Source: Streptomyces aureocirculatus
GTDB taxonomy: Bacteria; Actinomycetota; Actinomycetes; Streptomycetales; Streptomycetaceae
Assembly: GCF_000720475.1 (NCBI RefSeq)
Contig: NZ_JOAP01000008.1
Span: 124,001 to 188,000, forward strand
DNA length: 64,000 nt
Direction of reading: 5' to 3'
Below the pieces are notes generated by a model that saw only the letters and a list, made by a program, of their open reading frames with translations, made no database searches and was not told the origin of the DNA. This document shows positions 61,942 to 64,000 of the stretch, in pieces (position 1 is the first letter of the stretch; each line of letters opens with the position of its first letter). The translations under genes and the position numbers were made by a program.

Positions 61942-63204
61942 ATGACCAGGCGGCGGAACACCGAACTGGAGGCGCTCCTGGCGGAGTTCGGGTACACACA
62001 TCAGGCGTTTGCCGATGAAGTCAACCGCTTGGCCGTCGAGACGTTCGGCGAGCCCGCGAACTGCACTGACCGACATGTGCGGCGTTGGATCGCGGGGCAC
62101 GTCCGCTGCCCATGGCCACGGCACCTTCGGCTGCTGGAGCACATTCTCGGCCGCAGCGCTCACGACATGGGGTTCTCTCCGAGAACGGAGCAACCGGCTC
62201 ATGTCCCACCCCAGGTGCGGAACAAGTCCACCACTCCCGACGCCGAAGCGCCGCCACCCATGGACGCCATGGACGCACAACTTCGCGTGCAGCGCCGTAC
62301 ATTCCTCGCCGGAGCTCTCGTTGCCGCTCTCGGAACCGACCAGGCACCGCGAACCGGCCGCCTCGGGATGTCCGACGTCGCCCGGGCCCGGAGCACTACC
62401 GCCCGTCTCGACGCACACTTCAATGGACTGGGTGGCGGCGCCATGGTCGATGTCGCGGCCAACTACCTGAGAGGGCTGCAGCGGGCATTGAACCACTGCA
62501 CGAGCAGCGAACGCGTCGAGCGTGCCATGTCCGGGGTGGTCGCTGCCGTGGCGGCCTGCGCGGGTTGGTCGGCGCACGACTGCGGCGACTACGCCCTCGC
62601 CTCCCGCTTCCGGAACGAAGCGCTCCAAGCAGCGCTCCTGGCCCGTGACCGGACGGCCGTGACTCGCGCCTGGTCCGACCTCGCTGTCCAGGCCAAGCAA
62701 ACCGGGAGACCGGCTGAGGCGGCACGCATCGCCAGGGCGGCCCTCGCCGAGCGACACGTACGTTCCGAGCCTTTGATCGCGTCGCTCCTGCATGCCCGGC
62801 TCGCGGACTACCTTGCTCGGACCGACGACGTGCGGGGCATGGCCCGACATCTGGTAGCGGCCGATCGTGCCCACGATCGCGCCGATACGACCGGTGTCCC
62901 GAGCTGGCTTGCGTTCCTCACTCCTGCGGAACTGTCCGGGTTGAGCGCCCTCGCCCATCAGAGCGCGGGACAGTATGTCCGCGCGGAACAGCAAGCTCTT
63001 CGAACCCTGGACCTTCTCGGGGGCGACTTCCCACGCAACCGGACCTTCTACACGATGCTGATCGCTGAGCTGCAGTTGGCTCAGGGCGAGCGTGATCGGG
63101 CCAGCGCCACCATCGCGACGGTCCGGACCGGAACCGTCACCAGCAGCCGTATCGGCGACCGTCTCGCCCGGGTCGCCACCGCAGCCCAAGGAGGGCGCAC
63201 TTGA
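61942..63204 (+). CDS. HTH-TPR type regulator
   Basis: 420 residues from ATG 61942, AGGAGG 5 bases upstream. N-terminal helix-turn-helix (FGYTHQAFADEVNRLAVETF, NCTDRHVRRWIAGHVRCPWP). A Tat-like RRTFLAGALVAAL occurs near 118. The rest is helical TPR-like (AAVAACAGWSAHDCGDYALA, SRFRNEALQAALLARDRTAV). Streptomyces has many such helical regulators. Coupled by TTG/TGA to the acetyltransferase. Confidence 0.85.
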   Translation: MTRRRNTELEALLAEFGYTHQAFADEVNRLAVETFGEPANCTDRHVRRWIAGHVRCPWPRHLRLLEHILGRSAHDMGFSPRTEQPAHVPPQVRNKSTTPDAEAPPPMDAMDAQLRVQRRTFLAGALVAALGTDQAPRTGRLGMSDVARARSTTARLDAHFNGLGGGAMVDVAANYLRGLQRALNHCTSSERVERAMSGVVAAVAACAGWSAHDCGDYALASRFRNEALQAALLARDRTAVTRAWSDLAVQAKQTGRPAEAARIARAALAERHVRSEPLIASLLHARLADYLARTDDVRGMARHLVAADRAHDRADTTGVPSWLAFLTPAELSGLSALAHQSAGQYVRAEQQALRTLDLLGGDFPRNRTFYTMLIAELQLAQGERDRASATIATVRTGTVTSSRIGDRLARVATAAQGGRT

Positions 63205-63743
63205 CCGGGCACCCGGAACTGGACCTCCGGCACTACGGACACGCTCAAGCGGCCGAGATCCGTGACCTCCTCCTCGACGTCCACGACGAGGTGTACGCGG
63301 GCGTCGACGACCCCCTCGCCCCCAGGAACGTCTTCGCCAGGTTCGCCGACAGTTGGTCCGGCAAGGAGGGCTTCGCGTGCGTCGTCGGCTACGCCCGAGG
63401 TGAGCCTGTCGGCTATGCCTACGGCGCGCCGCTCGGCCCGGCGACGACCTGGTGGGGGAAGGTCGAACCCACCCCGGCCGATGGGTTCATGGCCGAGACG
63501 GGCACACGGACGTTCGCCTTGTCGGAGCTGATGGTCCGTTCGCCGTGGCGCGGCACGGGAGCGTCACGGCTGATCCATGACGAGTTGCTGCGCGGCCGCC
63601 CGGAGGAGCGGGTGACACTCCTCGTACACAAGGAACACCCGAAGGTCCGCGCCCTCTACGAGAGCTGGGGCTACGAGCCCGTGGGCGAGGCGCGGCCGTT
63701 CGCAGGCGCACCCGTGCTGTGCGCGATGGTGCTGACCCACTGA
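63201..63743 (+). CDS. GNAT-family acetyltransferase
   Basis: 180 residues from TTG 63201, which overlaps the preceding stop; AAGGAGG lies 7 bases upstream and decides the start. GNAT fold: IRDLLLDVHDEVYAGVDDPL, FACVVGYARGEPVGYAYGAP, TFALSELMVRSPWRGTGASR (acetyl-CoA loop), VTLLVHKEHPKVRALYESWG and YEPVGEARPF. Substrate unknown; likely linked to the upstream regulator. Confidence 0.9.
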   Translation: MTGHPELDLRHYGHAQAAEIRDLLLDVHDEVYAGVDDPLAPRNVFARFADSWSGKEGFACVVGYARGEPVGYAYGAPLGPATTWWGKVEPTPADGFMAETGTRTFALSELMVRSPWRGTGASRLIHDELLRGRPEERVTLLVHKEHPKVRALYESWGYEPVGEARPFAGAPVLCAMVLTH

Positions 63744-63815
63744 TCCGAGCACACCGGCCACCGCCGCGCCCCACGGGTAACGCTCCCCGTAGGCGACCCC
63801 CTCCTGGCACACCCC

Positions 63816-64000
63816 TCAGGCGCAGTCAGTCCCGTTCACCCACGCCTGCGCGGCACCAAGGTTCTCCGCGGTCCCGGCGGGGGCGTAGGCGAAGCCGTCC
63901 CACACCTCCAGGGCCCTGGGCCGGTCGGGTCCGAGGTGACTGGCGCCGCCGTGCAGTGGGCGGTGGCGGCGGTACACGTCCATGGGGGCCCGGCGCCGCT
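63816..64000 (-). CDS. Hypothetical protein, partial (5' end beyond window)
   Basis: Stop TGA at 63816-63818, frame open to the window edge. The visible C-terminus reads RALEVWDGFAYAPAGTAENL then GAAQAWVNGTDCA. About 60 residues; a Met (ATG at 63981) may or may not be the start. No family recognised. Confidence 0.55.
   Translation of the reverse strand, partial: RRRAPMDVYRRHRPLHGGASHLGPDRPRALEVWDGFAYAPAGTAENLGAAQAWVNGTDCA

Noticed and set aside
1..64000. CRISPR arrays and complete tRNA or rRNA genes
   Set aside because: No regularly spaced direct repeats with unique spacers; the only tRNA sequence is the Pro fragment.

Overview
The window is Streptomyces chromosome (established families plus sequence character: very high GC, G/C-ending codons, many GTG and a few TTG starts behind AGGAG-type ribosome binding sites, dense 4-base ATGA/GTGA gene overlaps, and actinobacterial families such as DUF5063, SLATT proteins, UTRA regulators and actinobacterial two-component clusters). 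I could not measure GC or run searches; all homology calls come from motifs read in the translations.

Region A (1-15.6 kb) looks like the right part of an integrated genomic island. Its right edge is marked by the 3' half of a tRNA-Pro(CGG) gene at 15568-15609 with no 5' half, followed by a strong terminator hairpin; an intact tRNA and an integrase would lie left of the window. The island carries two modules. The first (1-5.2 kb) is a metabolic-looking cluster: a phosphoketolase-like TPP enzyme (cut by the window edge), a radical-SAM-like protein with unusual cysteine spacing, a HAD phosphatase, a divergent HTH regulator with a ligand-sensing type domain, a NUDIX hydrolase and an HD-domain hydrolase. 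The second (5.6-15.2 kb) is a defence locus: an Eco29kI/GIY-YIG restriction enzyme divergent from a C5-cytosine methyltransferase and a Vsr nick endonuclease, then a translationally coupled operon of a MORC-like (paraMORC) GHKL ATPase, an Mrr-nuclease/SF2-helicase fusion, a protein of unknown family and a sigma-70-region-4-like protein. This composite is the best candidate for an incompletely described system.

Region B (15.7-33.5 kb) is core-type chromosome: a GAF-PP2C phosphatase, a 1410-residue HTH-nSTAND-TM-WD40 protein, a UTRA regulator that has lost its DNA-binding half, a glycosyltransferase, an FkbM methyltransferase, an amidohydrolase, a DoxX membrane protein, a molybdate uptake operon (HTH-TOBE regulator, ModA, fused ModBC) and a response regulator-sensor kinase-lipoprotein operon.

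Region C (33.5-49.2 kb) has a MacB-type ABC exporter operon, a GNAT acetyltransferase, an S9 peptidase, SURF1, a SigE-family sigma factor coupled to a large membrane-anchored low-complexity protein, asd and lysC (aspartate pathway), DUF5063, recR and ybaB, and an SLATT membrane protein.

Region D (49.2-64 kb) has a DPM1-like glycosyltransferase fused to a large membrane domain with a GntR regulator, a class III aminotransferase, a second two-component pair whose genes overlap across a minisatellite coding in two frames, a VTC/DUF4956 polyphosphate-type pair, a DJ-1/MarR pair, and small conserved hypotheticals next to an HTH protein and two acetyltransferase/unknown genes at the right edge.
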